Made by a program: the position numbers and the translations under genes. From NCBI RefSeq assembly GCF_000599985.1, contig NZ_CP007445.1:1116001-1180000 (forward strand): DNA of 64,000 bases. Reading direction: 5' to 3'. Below, in pieces: positions 1 to 8,835 of this stretch (position 1 is the first letter of the stretch; each line of letters starts with the position of its first letter). A model generated the notes under the pieces. That model ran no database searches, had not been told where the DNA came from, and was given only the letters and a program-made list of their open reading frames with translations. The DNA is from Gilliamella apicola (GTDB lineage: Bacteria > Pseudomonadota > Gammaproteobacteria > Enterobacterales > Orbaceae).

Positions 1-228
1 CTTGAGCGAGATAAAAAACAGTTTAGCAATTATCAAGATGCATTCAATAAAATGTATGGTAAAGAGTGTGTTGATGAGATGTGGCAATATGCCAATGGTG
101 AAAAAATGTTTTTCGGCTTAGCTGATTTAACCATGACGGATAAATCATTCAATAATAATTTGCAACAATTCGCGATGCATCAAAAGTTATTGGCAGTGTA
201 TCAGAAGTTACATCAAGCTATGTTATAA
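1..228 (+). CDS. C-terminal part of an unidentified protein
   Basis: The window opens inside a reading frame that runs 75 codons to a TAA at 226-228; the start lies outside. The fragment is hydrophilic and looks helical, with many Lys, Gln and Asn, and no membrane segment or known motif. I do not recognise the family. A strong hairpin follows at 268-292. The gene converges on the AroE-like gene on the other strand. That it is coding rests on the uninterrupted frame to the window edge, amino-acid composition like its neighbours, and the hairpin 40 bases after the stop. Confidence 0.6.
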   Translation, partial: LERDKKQFSNYQDAFNKMYGKECVDEMWQYANGEKMFFGLADLTMTDKSFNNNLQQFAMHQKLLAVYQKLHQAML

Positions 229-267
229 ATTTCCAATTGTTAAAGTGGTTCATCTACTTTTGATATT

Positions 268-292
268 ATTCCACCCATAAAGCGGGTGGAAT
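268..292. terminator. Hairpin between convergent genes
   Basis: A perfect 9-bp stem (ATTCCACCC / GGGTGGAAT) with a 7-base loop lies between two convergent genes. There is no strong T run on either side, so it is a weak or bidirectional terminator. Confidence 0.6.
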
Positions 293-302
293 AGACTATT
301 GT

Positions 303-1133
303 TTAACCCTGCCTAGCAAAATCTCCAGCTTGCTTCACTAACTCTTTACTTGGCGTAACGCCTGTATATAACACAAATTGCTCAAGTGCTTGTAATACTG
401 CTACATCAGCACCGGAAATAATGGTTTTATTAAGTGATTTGGCAAATTTTATCATAGGAGTTTCAACGGGCAGAGCAACTACATCAAATACAATATCGGC
501 ATTTTCAATCATTGATTGCGGAAACGCCAAATCGTTGGCTTCAGCACCGCCAAGCATTCCAATTGGCGTTACATTAATAATGAGTTTTGCCTGTTCAGGC
601 GCGATGTCTTGCTCGTTTTTAACCCAAGCATAACCATAGCGCTTGGCTAAAGCTTCACCTTTTGTTTGGTTGCGTGCAGCAATTATGCCATTTTTAAAAC
701 CTGCGTCATAAAAGGCACCAATTACAGCATTAGCCATTCCGCCACTTCCTTTTAAGACAAAAGGAGTACTATTATCAATGTGGTTTTCTTCAATTAGTCT
801 AGCAACAGCAATATAATCAGTATTGTAAGCTTTTAAATAGTGATCAGTATTAACAATCGTGTTGACCGATTGAATCGATTTTACTGAATCATCCAATTCA
901 TCAATAAACTCAATACAAGCTTCTTTATAAGGCATTGAAATGGCACAACCACGAATGGCTAACGCTTTGATACCATAAATCGCATCTTTTAAGTTATTAG
1001 TGGTAAAGGCTTTATAGAGGTAATTTAAATCAAGTTGTTCATATAAATAATTATGAAACCGGGTACCAAAATTGCTAGGTCTTGCTGAAAGGGACATGCA
1101 AACGATTGTATCTTTATTAATAATTCTTGCCAT
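303..1133 (-). CDS. Shikimate dehydrogenase-like protein (SDH-L type)
   Basis: A 276-residue NAD(P)-dependent dehydrogenase of the AroE superfamily. The N-terminal substrate domain has the MSLSARPSNFG segment in place of the usual N-x-H-S-x-S-P loop, the catalytic-lysine segment SMPYKE near residue 70, and NTDY near residue 105 supplying the catalytic Asp. A Rossmann nucleotide loop GSGGMA follows near residue 130. The variant loop matches the Haemophilus SDH-like (SdhL) class rather than housekeeping AroE, so biosynthetic activity on shikimate may be poor. AAGGA sits 12 bases before the ATG. It is monocistronic. The alternative, that this is the organism's real AroE, cannot be excluded without seeing the rest of the genome. 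Confidence 0.85.
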   Translation of the reverse strand: MARIINKDTIVCMSLSARPSNFGTRFHNYLYEQLDLNYLYKAFTTNNLKDAIYGIKALAIRGCAISMPYKEACIEFIDELDDSVKSIQSVNTIVNTDHYLKAYNTDYIAVARLIEENHIDNSTPFVLKGSGGMANAVIGAFYDAGFKNGIIAARNQTKGEALAKRYGYAWVKNEQDIAPEQAKLIINVTPIGMLGGAEANDLAFPQSMIENADIVFDVVALPVETPMIKFAKSLNKTIISGADVAVLQALEQFVLYTGVTPSKELVKQAGDFARQG

Positions 1134-1205
1134 TATAACGAATCCTTGTGATCATAGTTAAATTCATATTTATTTTATCACTTTATTTATTTAACATGTA
1201 AGATT

Positions 1206-1535
1206 ATGGTTGCCAATAATACCGGACCAAAAATTCAAGAAGAAAAGAAAACTGTTAGTGCAATGATTTATCTATATTGCAACAAACATCATCATTCTAA
1301 ATCTAATCAGTTATGTGAAGAATGTAACGACCTATTGCAATATGCGATGCAACGCTTAACTATGTGCCGTTTTGGAGAGCAGAAAACGACTTGCGAGCGC
1401 TGCCCTAAACATTGTTATCGTAAGGATTATAAACAGAAAATCAAACAAGTTATGCGTTTTTCAGGACCAAGAATGATTATCCATCATCCGATTATGGCAT
1501 TTAAACATTTATATAAAAATTTAACCCGAAAGTAG
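1206..1535 (+). CDS. ygbA: YgbA-like nitrous oxide-stimulated promoter family protein
   Basis: A 109-residue soluble, basic protein with a Cys/His-rich core: YCNKHHH, then CEECNDLL, then CERCPKHCY. This spacing is that of the YgbA family (Pfam YgbA_NO), which in Escherichia coli is induced by nitric oxide through NsrR. The cysteines suggest metal or Fe-S binding; the biochemical role is unknown. It starts 72 bases from the divergent dehydrogenase gene. I looked for an NsrR palindrome in the 1140-1200 stretch and found nothing convincing. Confidence 0.8.
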   Translation: MVANNTGPKIQEEKKTVSAMIYLYCNKHHHSKSNQLCEECNDLLQYAMQRLTMCRFGEQKTTCERCPKHCYRKDYKQKIKQVMRFSGPRMIIHHPIMAFKHLYKNLTRK

Positions 1536-1617
1536 TGTAACTAATCTACTTTACTCGTTAGCGACGATGCAATATTGATCATAATCGCTAATGAGTGAGC
1601 AAGGTTAATCTTTAAAT

Positions 1618-3765
1618 CTAGAATTTCATACTTGCGCTAATTATGGCATGGAATTTGGCAGCAGGAATCGATTCATAAGCAGTTCTATAATTCTTATTTA
1701 AAATATTATTGAGATCTATCCCAATATGGTATTGACGATCTGTACCAAACGAGGTGGTTGCCGATAAATTCAGTGTTGACCATCCGCTGTAATGATATAC
1801 CGATGAATCACTACGCTGTGTGGCTTTGGTCGCAAATCGTATAAACAGATCGGAATCAATATCAAATTTATCGAAGTAAGCTGTATGTTTTATCCCTGCA
1901 TTTCCTGTAAAGCGAGGGTTACCAGTATCATAAGTATTATAGGTTTCTGTTTCAATTTTACGACGTAAATAATTGCCTTTTAAATAAGGGTTAACGGGTA
2001 GTTCTAAATATTCAATACTCAATTCAAGACCATGAGTTTTGGCTTTATTGGCATTACCGTAATAAGTGTAATTTCGCCCAGATATGCCATCACAAATCGC
2101 AGAACCATTACAATTCATTTGCGTAATGTAATCTTTTGCATCTGAAAAATAAATCGCCCCATCAATTAACCATTGGTTATTATTATAACGTAAACCAAGT
2201 TCGTAGTTATTGGATTTTTCAGCTTTTAGATTAGAGTTACCATAGATTGTTTGCGAAGCCGCAGAGGTGACTGCATAAAGATGTGAAAGTGTTGGATAAA
2301 CATATCCTTGTGCAAAAGAGGCTCTTAATTGTGTATTTTCAATACCAGAATAGGTTAAACCTGATGACACGACAAAGTTATTATCATGATCTTTCTTTTT
2401 GTTATCAATTTTATAATTGGCTGAAGCCGCACCTATAACTGGAACTTTGTTGATTGTTGTATGACCTTTTTTTAGTTTGGATTGTACCCAATATTGACGA
2501 GCACCAATATTCCAAGAAATATCATTGGTAATTGCCCAATCATTTTGTCCGAATAGTGAAATACTTGATTGCTGCCATTTATTGGTTAGATATTTGTGTT
2601 GTGTGTAACTTGCTCTTGGTGAAGGCATTTTTGATACGACTACGTTATGCGAATCTTGATCGACATTATCTTGTTGATATTGCATACCTGTAATGAGATT
2701 TATATTCTTACGTAACTCAAAATCTGATTGTAATGTCATCCCATATGTTTTTTGTTCATCATCAGTTGCGGTATTGGTTGTTACATTCATAATAGGTGCC
2801 GGGGATACCACAACATGGTTTCTAAATTGACGATTTAATTTTTGTGTGTAAGCATCATAATGAAGTCTTTTTAAAAAATCACCATTAGCTTCATAATCAT
2901 AGAATAATCCAACTTTTTCACGTTGTAATTTAGGTAGTTTAACCCAGAATTCCTTAACTTCTGGTGAGGTATCATCTTTGTCAGTATAGGTTTTAGTATC
3001 AAGTTTATAACGATCTAATGATACACCAAATTTATGTTTATCTAGATTAAGTCCAAACCATGAACTTAAACTGTTATTACCAAAATCGGTATTATGTAGT
3101 TTGCCTTGATAGGCTTTACGATCATTATTTTCAGCATAAGTTCCACTAATACGGTAATCAAAAATGCCGTCAATTGAACCATTTACAGTGCCCATTTCGG
3201 TAAAACCATCTGTTGATTGATTATAAATAAATTTCATATCCCCATTGATGGGAGAACCATTTTTGCTACCTTTACGGGTTATAAAATTAACCACACCACC
3301 AATGGCTTGTGAACCGTATAATACTGAATGAGGTCCTTTAATCACCTCTATGCGTTCAACGGATTCCATATCAATTAACACCCCGGCACTCGAACCGTGT
3401 CCAGAACGATGGTAAGTTACTTCTTGCCCATCGATTAACATCAAAATACGTGAAGGGGCTTCACCGCGGATCATTATCTGTTTGCGCCCAGCAAGAGCAT
3501 TATCGGTAATTTCTACTCCAGGAATATCACGTAATGATTCAACAACAGAATCACCATTTTGTTTTTCGATGTCATCACGATTGACTGCACTTACTGATAC
3601 AGAGCTATCCCAAACAGTTTTTTCATTACGATCGGCTGTAACAACAATGGTATCTTGTGGATTATTTTTTCGCTCTTCTGCAAAAGCATCTGCATAAATG
3701 CATAAGTTTAATATTGCAATATAACAGCTTGGTTTAACGAAATTTTTGGTACTAAACGTTCTCAT
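1618..3765 (-). CDS. TonB-dependent outer-membrane receptor (iron or heme type)
   Basis: A 715-residue receptor with an N-terminal signal sequence (cleavage probably after ADAFA), a TonB box DTIVVTA near residue 40, a plug domain (IRGEAPSRILMLIDGQE, then VERIEVIKGPHSVLYG) and a C-terminal 22-strand-type barrel ending in a terminal Phe (ASMKF). Length is normal for the family. The plug resembles CirA-like and heme receptors, but the substrate cannot be fixed from sequence. A near-perfect Fur box lies about 50 bases upstream of the ATG, so it is almost certainly repressed by iron. No ABC importer or heme oxygenase gene sits beside it. Confidence 0.88.
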   Translation of the reverse strand: MRTFSTKNFVKPSCYIAILNLCIYADAFAEERKNNPQDTIVVTADRNEKTVWDSSVSVSAVNRDDIEKQNGDSVVESLRDIPGVEITDNALAGRKQIMIRGEAPSRILMLIDGQEVTYHRSGHGSSAGVLIDMESVERIEVIKGPHSVLYGSQAIGGVVNFITRKGSKNGSPINGDMKFIYNQSTDGFTEMGTVNGSIDGIFDYRISGTYAENNDRKAYQGKLHNTDFGNNSLSSWFGLNLDKHKFGVSLDRYKLDTKTYTDKDDTSPEVKEFWVKLPKLQREKVGLFYDYEANGDFLKRLHYDAYTQKLNRQFRNHVVVSPAPIMNVTTNTATDDEQKTYGMTLQSDFELRKNINLITGMQYQQDNVDQDSHNVVVSKMPSPRASYTQHKYLTNKWQQSSISLFGQNDWAITNDISWNIGARQYWVQSKLKKGHTTINKVPVIGAASANYKIDNKKKDHDNNFVVSSGLTYSGIENTQLRASFAQGYVYPTLSHLYAVTSAASQTIYGNSNLKAEKSNNYELGLRYNNNQWLIDGAIYFSDAKDYITQMNCNGSAICDGISGRNYTYYGNANKAKTHGLELSIEYLELPVNPYLKGNYLRRKIETETYNTYDTGNPRFTGNAGIKHTAYFDKFDIDSDLFIRFATKATQRSDSSVYHYSGWSTLNLSATTSFGTDRQYHIGIDLNNILNKNYRTAYESIPAAKFHAIISASMKF

Positions 3766-3812
3766 TATTTATTTTATCCTGTACAGCGTTAAATTATCTA
3801 AGTAAATATAAT

Positions 3813-3831
3813 GCAAATGATAATCATTATT
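3813..3831 (-). promoter_or_regulatory. Fur box upstream of TonB receptor
   Basis: This 19-base site matches the canonical Fur consensus at 16 of 19 positions, including the uninterrupted core ATGATAATCATTAT. It lies 48 bases before the receptor start, where a promoter would be covered by Fur-Fe(II). Confidence 0.85.
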
Positions 3832-3972
3832 ATTAAGTGTGTAAATAATTAAATTAATTAGGATTGTGAAAATTTTAATAGTAAAAGTAGGTTTTTTTAT
3901 GAAAAGAAAAATTTGTCATTATCATTAACAGTATTTACAATGATGGCTTAATAAAAAGTTAGGTTGATAAAA

Positions 3973-5061
3973 ATGTCTATCGCAGTAATAGAAGTTAATC
4001 GTCAAGCAATTGTTCATAATGTCGAGTATATTCGAAAAATCGCACCAAATAGTCAATTGGTGGCAACCATTAAAGCAAACGCTTATTCACATGGTATTGT
4101 CGGTGTAGCTGAACTGTTACAAAACAAGGTGGATTATTTTGGTGTAGCGCGGATTTGTGAAGCAATGCTATTACGTCAAAAAGGGATCAACACTCCTATC
4201 ATATGTTTAGAAGGTTTTTTTCCACATGATGATATCGTTGATTTAGTTGATTTCAATATTCAATCAGCTATTCACAGTAAGTGGCAAATTGATGCATTAC
4301 AATCATCTCCACTTGAAAACGAAATTACTGCATGGTTTAAACTTGATACAGGAATGCATCGCTTAGGTTTTAATCTTGATGAGGCAAAGACGGAATTTTA
4401 TCGCTTAGCCAGTTGTTCGGTGGTGCGTAAACCTATAAATATTATAAGTCATTTTAGTTCTGCCGATGAATTAACTTCCGAACAAACTTCAAAACAGCTC
4501 GAATTGTTCGATCAATTCATTGCCTCAATTGAAGATAAGTCACTGATTGGTAAATGTTCTATCGCCGCATCAAGTGGTACGCTTGCTTGGTCGCAATCAC
4601 AGCGTGAAATAGTGCGTCCTGGCATTAGTTTATACGGCATTTCACCCTTTAATGAACCGATTGCTGAATTAAGACCAGCCATGACATTTAAATCAGAACT
4701 TATCGCGGTACGTAGCCATAAAAAAGGTGAATCTGTCGGTTATAGTCAGATCTGGTGCAGTCAACAAGATACAAAACTAGGCGTTGTAGCAATGGGATAT
4801 GGGGATGGTTATCCAAGAAATATTCCTGAAAATACGCCGGTTTTAGTGAATGGTCGCAGAGTGCCGATTGTTGGCCATGTATCAATGGACATGATTGTGG
4901 TCGATTTAGGTATTGATAGTCAGGAAAAACCTGGTGATGAAGTGATATTTTGGGGACAAAATTTACCTGTTGAAGAGATAGCTAAATATACGGGCATTAG
5001 TCCTTATGAATTGATTACACGCTTAACTGAACGAGCAAAAATCCATTATGTAGATAGATGA
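3973..5061 (+). CDS. alr: Alanine racemase
   Basis: A 362-residue PLP-dependent racemase that makes D-alanine for peptidoglycan. The PLP lysine is in ATIKANAYSHG near residue 33; the tyrosine of the second active-site segment is in SVGYSQIW; the GHVSMDMIVVDLG segment near residue 300 is typical of the C-terminal beta domain. The frame is open from a TTG at 3964, but that codon directly abuts the AGG at 3961-3963; the ATG at 3973 has proper spacing and gives the usual length. mltG begins three bases after the stop, so a two-gene cell-wall operon is likely. Confidence 0.95.
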   Translation: MSIAVIEVNRQAIVHNVEYIRKIAPNSQLVATIKANAYSHGIVGVAELLQNKVDYFGVARICEAMLLRQKGINTPIICLEGFFPHDDIVDLVDFNIQSAIHSKWQIDALQSSPLENEITAWFKLDTGMHRLGFNLDEAKTEFYRLASCSVVRKPINIISHFSSADELTSEQTSKQLELFDQFIASIEDKSLIGKCSIAASSGTLAWSQSQREIVRPGISLYGISPFNEPIAELRPAMTFKSELIAVRSHKKGESVGYSQIWCSQQDTKLGVVAMGYGDGYPRNIPENTPVLVNGRRVPIVGHVSMDMIVVDLGIDSQEKPGDEVIFWGQNLPVEEIAKYTGISPYELITRLTERAKIHYVDR

Positions 5062-5064
5062 GTT

Positions 5065-6078
5065 ATGATTAAAAAAATATTTTTATATACTTTACTGACC
5101 CTTATTGTAATTGTTGTAGGTTCTTTCGGTATTTGTTACTACTCTTTACAGCAATTTTCTAAGCAGCAAATTAATGTAACACCTAATAATCAGATGTTTG
5201 TATTGAAAAAAGGCACATCAATACATCAATTAATTACTCAACTCAAAGAGGCAAAATTGTTGGATAGAGCCTTTCTACTACCTTATTTATATAAGTTAGA
5301 TCCCTCCTTAAGCTCTATCAAAGCTGGAACGTATCAATTACATCCTCATATGACAGTCGAAGAATTTTTGCGATTATTAGTATCAGGTAAAGAGAGTAAT
5401 TTCTCTATTCAATTTGTTGAAGGTAAACGTGCTAAAGATTGGTTAAAAGTGATTCAAAACACGCCTTATATACAGCAAACATTAACTGAAAAAACTGACG
5501 AAGAAATCGCAAAATTACTAGGAATTGAAGGATCAATTGAAGGTTGGTTAACCCCTGACACTTATCTTTACACGGCAGATACCTTAGATATTAATATTTT
5601 GAAACGTGCGCATATGACCATGAAAAGCAATTTACAAAAAATCTGGGATAACCGAGATAGTGATTTACCTTATCAATCACCTTATGAAATGTTGATTATT
5701 GCTTCAATCATAGAGAAAGAAACAGGTCTTAGTTCTGAGCGTGCCAATGTCGCTTCTGTGTTTGTTAATCGCTTAAAAGCCAAAATGAAGTTGCAAACCG
5801 ATCCTACTATAATTTATGGTTTAGGTGATAATTATACTGGAGTGATTCGGCGTATCGACTTAACCGATACCGAAAATCCTTATAATACCTATGTTATTGA
5901 TGGATTACCGCCAACACCTATTGCTATGCCAAGCTTAGCTTCATTAGAAGCTGCGGCACACCCAGCTAAAACAAATTATTTATTCTTTGTTGCCAATGGG
6001 ACAGGTGGGCATACGTTTTCTGATAATTATGGAAATCATCAACAGGCGGTCAATGAGTATCGTAGACAGATAAAATAG
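5065..6078 (+). CDS. mltG: Endolytic murein transglycosylase MltG
   Basis: 337 residues with one N-terminal transmembrane helix (about residues 5-25), a LysM-like region, and the YceG catalytic domain. The signature IIEKETGLSSERANVASVF carries the catalytic Glu, followed by LQTDPTIIYGLG. MltG cleaves nascent glycan strands at the inner membrane and helps set strand length. In enteric bacteria it sits with tmk-holB; here it is paired with alr instead and followed by a terminator. Confidence 0.95.
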   Translation: MIKKIFLYTLLTLIVIVVGSFGICYYSLQQFSKQQINVTPNNQMFVLKKGTSIHQLITQLKEAKLLDRAFLLPYLYKLDPSLSSIKAGTYQLHPHMTVEEFLRLLVSGKESNFSIQFVEGKRAKDWLKVIQNTPYIQQTLTEKTDEEIAKLLGIEGSIEGWLTPDTYLYTADTLDINILKRAHMTMKSNLQKIWDNRDSDLPYQSPYEMLIIASIIEKETGLSSERANVASVFVNRLKAKMKLQTDPTIIYGLGDNYTGVIRRIDLTDTENPYNTYVIDGLPPTPIAMPSLASLEAAAHPAKTNYLFFVANGTGGHTFSDNYGNHQQAVNEYRRQIK

Positions 6079-6155
6079 GTGATTAACTTTAAAGTTACCT
6101 AGAGTAAATTAACGGTATTTTCAACTGTTTTGATTGACTCAACACCAATATTAAC

Positions 6156-6193
6156 AAAAAAATTACCACAAATTTTATGCGGTAATTTTTTTA
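6156..6193. terminator. Bidirectional terminator between mltG and ampD
   Basis: A 10-bp stem (AAAAATTACC / GGTAATTTTT) is flanked by an A tract on the left and a T tract on the right, so it can end transcripts from both convergent genes. Confidence 0.85.
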
Positions 6194-6201
6194 TTGTTTT
6201 T

Positions 6202-7059
6202 TTATGATGTTGATAATTTATCCAGCTGTTTAATTAAATTTAATAAATTATGAATGTTTGCTTCTTCATCTTTTAGTGCTTCTTCAAAGTACGGATGTAA
6301 AGCAAATTGTGGTAAGTTGGCATTAGCTTCAATAAGAGCACGCATGCGTGGAATAAAAATCCATTGTAACCATTCTTGAGCTTGCATAGTATCAAGCGCA
6401 AAGGGTTGTTCACTTAAAAAAGCATCAGGGTTAGGTGGCGATGTTTGCCATAATGCGGTTTTTTGTAACTCTTCAATAATTAACTCAAGTTGTTTTTCAA
6501 ATAGCTTTACTTGTGATTTTTGAGCAAGCAATCCTCGATAAAATTGCCAATCAAAACATGGACCAGGATCCGTCTTACGGTCGGGCGCAATATCACTATG
6601 ACCGATAATATTTTTTATAGCATAAGTTTGTTGTAGTAATAAGGTTACTGCTGCAAGTTGTTGATACTGTATATCCGTAAAATTATCAGTATCACATCCC
6701 TCCATTTCAATACCAATTGAAAAGTCATTACAGTTTTCTTGCCCTTCAAAAATTGACTTACCTGCATGCCAAGCTCGTTTATCGAACGGTACAAATTGAA
6801 TAATTTCTCCATCTCGACGAATGAATAGATGACTTGATACTTTTAGTTTATGAATTGTTGCAAAGTAGGGATGCATATTTGGATCAAGTTTACCGGTAAA
6901 TAACTGTTCCACATAAGGTCCACCATATTGATTCGGTGGTAAGCTGATGTTATGGATCACTAATAATGAAATAGATACGCCAGTTGGGCGTTCATCATAA
7001 AATGGTGAAATGATCTGTTTGACACCTTGTAACCAACCATTAACAATTTTTAGTGACAT
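6202..7059 (-). CDS. ampD: AmpD amidase fused to a YqcC-like C-terminal domain
   Basis: Residues 1-180 are 1,6-anhydro-N-acetylmuramyl-L-alanine amidase AmpD, a cytoplasmic enzyme of peptidoglycan recycling. The zinc and active-site residues are visible: His in LLVIHNISLPP, Glu in IGIEMEG, His in GHSDIAPDRKTDPG and the following Asp. Normal AmpD stops near residue 187. Here about 100 more residues follow in frame and match YqcC (DUF446): LWQ, SEQPFALDTMQAQEWLQW, IFIPRMRALIE, then a helical end. An in-frame TTG lies 12 bases upstream at 7071, but TTGGAG there serves as ribosome site for the ATG at 7059. Divergent from pilABCD, as in Haemophilus. Confidence 0.93.
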   Translation of the reverse strand: MSLKIVNGWLQGVKQIISPFYDERPTGVSISLLVIHNISLPPNQYGGPYVEQLFTGKLDPNMHPYFATIHKLKVSSHLFIRRDGEIIQFVPFDKRAWHAGKSIFEGQENCNDFSIGIEMEGCDTDNFTDIQYQQLAAVTLLLQQTYAIKNIIGHSDIAPDRKTDPGPCFDWQFYRGLLAQKSQVKLFEKQLELIIEELQKTALWQTSPPNPDAFLSEQPFALDTMQAQEWLQWIFIPRMRALIEANANLPQFALHPYFEEALKDEEANIHNLLNLIKQLDKLSTS

Positions 7060-7106
7060 AGTAAACTCCAACTCATTTTTAAAGTCATTTCATTTATAGA
7101 CTTGTC

Positions 7107-7126
7107 TTTGCGATATATTTCACAAA
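7107..7126 (+). promoter_or_regulatory. CRP-S type site upstream of pilABCD
   Basis: TGCGA-N6-TCACA with flanking TTT and AAA. The C at the second core position (TGCGA, not TGTGA) is the hallmark of CRP-S sites, which need Sxy/TfoX plus CRP and control competence genes in Pasteurellaceae and Enterobacteriaceae. It lies 136 bases before pilA and 48 bases upstream of the divergent ampD start. Confidence 0.65.
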
Positions 7127-7261
7127 CAAAGTTAATTAAATTCAGTCCGCTTCCAAAATAGTGTATTTAAATTTCCAAAATAGCGATCTTCTTATTATTT
7201 CATTTTTTTGTTTTGCTATAAAGGTACAACTTAAACCATTTACTTTTTTACTGAGGAATTT

Positions 7262-7693
7262 ATGTCCAATCAATCAGGATTTACTTTATTTGAATTAATG
7301 ATTGCAATTGTTGTAATCGCTATTTTAACTGCTATTGGTTTGCCTGCTTATCAAGGATATGTGAAAAAAGCGGCTTTAACTGATATGTTGCAAACGATGA
7401 CAGCTTACAAAACCGCCGTTGAAATTTGTGCAATTGAGCAAGGAAATTTAACTCATTGCAAAAGTGGTAGCAATGGTGTGCCATTAACTAAAAGTACGAA
7501 TTATGTAACATCCGTTACTGTGACAAATGGTGTTATCACATTAGTGGGTGCAAGTGCTTTGACTGGGTTAACGACGACTTTAACACCTACTGAAAATACG
7601 GCTCATGGAGGGTTAGATTGGACTCGAACTTGCTTAACTTCACCACTAGATGACAGTTTGACGACTGCTTGTGAAGATATTTTCAAATTTTAA
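7262..7693 (+). CDS. pilA: Type IV pilin (major prepilin)
   Basis: 143 residues. Short basic leader MSNQSG followed by the type IV prepilin signature FTLFELMIAIVVIAILTAIG: cleavage after Gly6, Phe at mature position 1, Glu at mature position 5. The globular part holds four cysteines; a C-terminal pair (CLTS...ACED) can form the D-region disulphide. GAGG lies just before the ATG. First of four tightly spaced genes for pilus assembly, related to ppdD-hofBC of Escherichia coli and pilABCD of Haemophilus, where the pilus serves DNA uptake. Confidence 0.93.
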   Translation: MSNQSGFTLFELMIAIVVIAILTAIGLPAYQGYVKKAALTDMLQTMTAYKTAVEICAIEQGNLTHCKSGSNGVPLTKSTNYVTSVTVTNGVITLVGASALTGLTTTLTPTENTAHGGLDWTRTCLTSPLDDSLTTACEDIFKF

Positions 7694-7725
7694 TTTAACA
7701 GCAATTAAGAATAAGGAAATTTTTT

Positions 7726-8835
7726 ATGCAAGAAGAACAGTTGGTTGCCAGTCTTGATAAATTACTTCTATCAGCGTTAGATAATCGTGCTTCGGATATC
7801 CATTTTGAACCTTATCAAAATTATTATCGTATCCGAATGCGAATTGATGGTGTGTTACAAGATATGCTTACACCACCATTATCGTTAGCTAAACAAATAT
7901 CGGCTAGATTAAAAATTATGGCCAATCTTAATATTGCTGAGCAGCGATTACCACAAGATGGACAATTGATGATTGATCGCTATGCTATGCGAATAGCGAC
8001 TTTACCAGTCATAAATGGTGAAAAAATCGTATTACGTGTTATGGATAATCATGACTCAGAGTTAACTATCAATGATTTAGGTCTGAGTACTAATAATTTA
8101 CACGATTTTCAACAGATACTTGATTATCCACAAGGTTTAATTTTAGTAACTGGACCGACTGGAAGTGGTAAAACCGTGACACTGTATAGTGGATTAAAAA
8201 AATTAAACAGCAGTGATCGAAATATTTGCAGTGTTGAAGATCCGATAGAAGTACCAATTGAAGGTATCAATCAAACTTCTGTTAATGTTAAAGCGGGTTT
8301 GACTTTTTCTATAATACTACGTGCGCTGTTAAGGCAAGATCCTGATGTTATAATGATCGGTGAAATTCGCGATCAAGAAACGGCTCAAATCGCTATCCAA
8401 GCAGCACAAACAGGTCATTTGGTTTTATCTACATTACATACTAATTCAAGCATCGAAGCGTTGACTCGTTTAAATCAAATGGGAATTGAAAATTATCTGC
8501 TCTCATCAAGTTTGAAATTGATTGTTGCACAGCGATTAGTACGTAAACTTTGCAATTGCTGTAAAGTAGTGGCCAATCAGTTAATTTTTTTAGGTGATGA
8601 AACTATCCCTCATTATGTCGCAAGTGGATGTTCGCATTGTGTAGGTGGTTATAAAGGACGAATTGGATTATATGAATTTCTGGTGATCACTCCAGAGATT
8701 CAACATCAAATTTTAACTCATCAGCTTCGTGCTCCATCAGATATGATCTCTTTAAAAAAAGCTGGTCAGAAAATGGTCAAAGATGGCATTACTTCTGTAG
8801 CTGAATTACATCGTGTTTTAGGTGATTTTATATGA
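7726..8835 (+). CDS. pilB: Type IV pilus assembly ATPase PilB/HofB
   Basis: 369 residues of the GspE/PilB secretion ATPase family, which powers pilin polymerisation at the inner membrane. Visible: SDIHFEPY (N2 domain), Walker A GPTGSGKT near residue 142, Asp box, Walker B PDVIMIGEIRD, His box TGHLVLSTLHTN, and a zinc tetracysteine (CNCC then CSHC) before GRIGLYEFL. It is about 90 residues shorter than HofB because the N1 domain is missing: the protein starts directly at the N2 domain. AAGGAA ribosome site supports the ATG. Confidence 0.93.
   Translation: MQEEQLVASLDKLLLSALDNRASDIHFEPYQNYYRIRMRIDGVLQDMLTPPLSLAKQISARLKIMANLNIAEQRLPQDGQLMIDRYAMRIATLPVINGEKIVLRVMDNHDSELTINDLGLSTNNLHDFQQILDYPQGLILVTGPTGSGKTVTLYSGLKKLNSSDRNICSVEDPIEVPIEGINQTSVNVKAGLTFSIILRALLRQDPDVIMIGEIRDQETAQIAIQAAQTGHLVLSTLHTNSSIEALTRLNQMGIENYLLSSSLKLIVAQRLVRKLCNCCKVVANQLIFLGDETIPHYVASGCSHCVGGYKGRIGLYEFLVITPEIQHQILTHQLRAPSDMISLKKAGQKMVKDGITSVAELHRVLGDFI

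Noticed and set aside
1140..1205. NsrR site before the YgbA-like gene
   Set aside because: Only a loose half-site is visible; no palindrome of the required spacing.
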